Shown one piece after another: positions 5,957-6,542 of a stretch of 6,542 nt of DNA. The notes beneath the pieces were generated by a model. The model was not told the origin of the DNA, searched no databases, and was given only the letters and a program-made list of their open reading frames with translations. Position numbers and translations under genes: made by a program. The stretch lies in the NCBI GenBank assembly GCA_018812885.1, contig JAHJCW010000281.1, positions 1 to 6,542 on the forward strand, given 5' to 3'. Positions within the stretch are counted from its first letter, which is position 1. Every line of letters begins with the position of its first letter. The stretch is from a bacterium (GTDB taxonomy: Bacteria; Fidelibacterota; Marinisomatia; Marinisomatales; JAHJCW01).

Positions 5957-6542
5957 TTACCACTTGAAAACAGCAGTGGCGAAAGCCAAACCGCCGCCGG
6001 AGCCCATAAATACAATAAGGTCACCCGGTTTTATCTTTCCGAGACCATCCGCTTCCGCGAGAGCCATTGGAATGCAAGCCGAACCGGTATATCCGTATCT
6101 ATCCATCACGGTGTGTGTTTTATCCATTGAAAGGCCAAGATTTTCCATGGTTTCACGAATGCTGTTAATGTTGATTTGTGTGAGAAATATCATATTTATA
6201 TCGCTCACATTAAATCCAGACCCGATTACAGTCTCCGTCACCATTTTTGTCCATGTGGTTGGATTAATTTCTTTTGGAAACTTTTTAACAAATTTTAACT
6301 GATGATCATGATTAGCTATAGCAGTATCACTGATCGGTGTTTTAGTTCCTCCGGCATAGATACCCATCCAATCAGCATATTGTCCTTTGGTATGTAATTT
6401 TGAACCCTGCCAACCGCGGTTTTCAGTGGTGGATTGAAGTATAACACCTCCGGCACCATCGGCAAACAAAGTGACGGTCTTTTTATCTTCCATATTAAGA
6501 TATTTTGACATGGCATAAGCGCCGATAACAAGGATATTATTA
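5957..6542 (-). CDS. 3-oxoacyl-ACP synthase III (FabH-like) homologue, C-terminal part, atypical active site
   Basis: The 3' part of a thiolase-fold KAS III gene; the frame is open at the right edge, so about 194 residues are visible of a family usually 320-350 long. The ATG at 6509-6511 is internal: the codons before it read NNILVIGAYA, the usual strand before the family motif. Landmarks are LFADGAGGVIL (about 6434-6466), the segment MIFLTQIN (6170-6193), RYGYTGSACIP (6068-6100), and the C-terminal GSGGGLAFATAVFKW. In E. coli FabH the matching sites are HQAN, with catalytic His244, and GN, with catalytic Asn274. Here they read TQIN (Thr at 6179-6181) and GY (Tyr at 6089-6091), so both residues are replaced while the surrounding fold motifs remain intact. 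The active Cys would lie outside the window. Standard decarboxylating condensation is therefore doubtful; acyl transfer, hydrolysis or a partner-subunit role is possible. It is the first visible gene of the operon, 14 nt before the permease. Confidence 0.88.
   Translation of the reverse strand, partial: NNILVIGAYAMSKYLNMEDKKTVTLFADGAGGVILQSTTENRGWQGSKLHTKGQYADWMGIYAGGTKTPISDTAIANHDHQLKFVKKFPKEINPTTWTKMVTETVIGSGFNVSDINMIFLTQININSIRETMENLGLSMDKTHTVMDRYGYTGSACIPMALAEADGLGKIKPGDLIVFMGSGGGLAFATAVFKW

Noticed and set aside
5941..6120. Higher GC at the end of the synthase homologue (about 48%, against about 21% at 5401-5520 in the permease)
   Set aside because: Gly/Ala/Pro-rich codons in one gene and Ile/Phe/Asn-rich membrane codons in the other explain the contrast; other parts of the synthase homologue (6241-6300) are about 27% GC, so this is no evidence of transfer.
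5964..6302. Plus-strand open frame of 112 codons within the synthase homologue
   Set aside because: The minus-strand frame carries clear KAS III motifs over the same bases, so this is a shadow.
5957..6511. KAS III gene starting at the ATG at 6511 as a short complete protein
   Set aside because: The frame continues upstream with a typical KAS III strand (NNILVIGAYA) and no stop before the edge, so the gene is cut by the window.
6316..6531. Second minus-strand frame of 71 codons
   Set aside because: Shifted relative to the KAS III frame, which is continuous to the window edge with family motifs; no frameshift is needed.
1..6542. An OleABCD-like hydrocarbon cluster (thiolase-fold enzyme, alpha/beta-hydrolase and ANL ligase together)
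   Set aside because: OleB has an Asp nucleophile and is cytoplasmic, while this hydrolase has GHSMGG and a lipobox; the synthase homologue lacks the His/Asn pair of OleA; the ligase has ordinary acyl-CoA ligase motifs; and permease and barrel genes are not part of that cluster.

Overview
The window is an AT-rich stretch of a Gram-negative (outer-membrane-bearing) bacterial genome. All six genes lie on the minus strand, packed like one operon, so transcription runs from the right edge to the left. Evidence for a diderm is an outer-membrane beta-barrel protein with a Sec signal and C-terminal Phe, plus two lipoprotein signal peptides. The acidic stretch after one lipoprotein cysteine recalls the Bacteroidota/FCB superphylum. 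The clear AGGA-type Shine-Dalgarno sites checked before five genes are less typical of core Bacteroidota. My guess is an uncultured FCB-type lineage (for example Marinimicrobia-like), at low confidence and without any database search.

Order in the direction of transcription: (1) 6542-5957, the C-terminal part of a FabH-like 3-oxoacyl-ACP synthase III homologue, cut by the right edge; (2) 5942-4419, a sodium:solute symporter (SSS) family permease; (3) 4429-2903, an acyl-CoA synthetase of the AMP-forming (ANL) superfamily; (4) 2898-2416, a small lipocalin-like lipoprotein; (5) 2325-766, an outer-membrane beta-barrel protein; (6) 756-1, an alpha/beta-hydrolase lipoprotein cut by the left edge. 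Junctions are 14 nt, an 11-nt overlap, 4 nt, 90 nt and 9 nt. The 90-nt gap is the only real non-coding DNA. It holds a perfect 14-bp hairpin and a second small dyad, and lies between the first four genes and the outer-membrane/hydrolase pair.

Read together, the genes suggest a route for a carboxylic acid: release from an ester by the envelope hydrolase, passage through the barrel, Na+-driven import by the SSS permease and activation to a CoA thioester by the ligase. The synthase-III homologue would act on the acyl thioester. The substrate cannot be read from the sequence. The most unusual point is that this homologue has Thr and Tyr where the family has its catalytic His and Asn, so it is probably not an ordinary condensing enzyme. 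Two gene starts are better placed at internal ATGs than at the longest open frame (barrel at 2325, permease at 5942).
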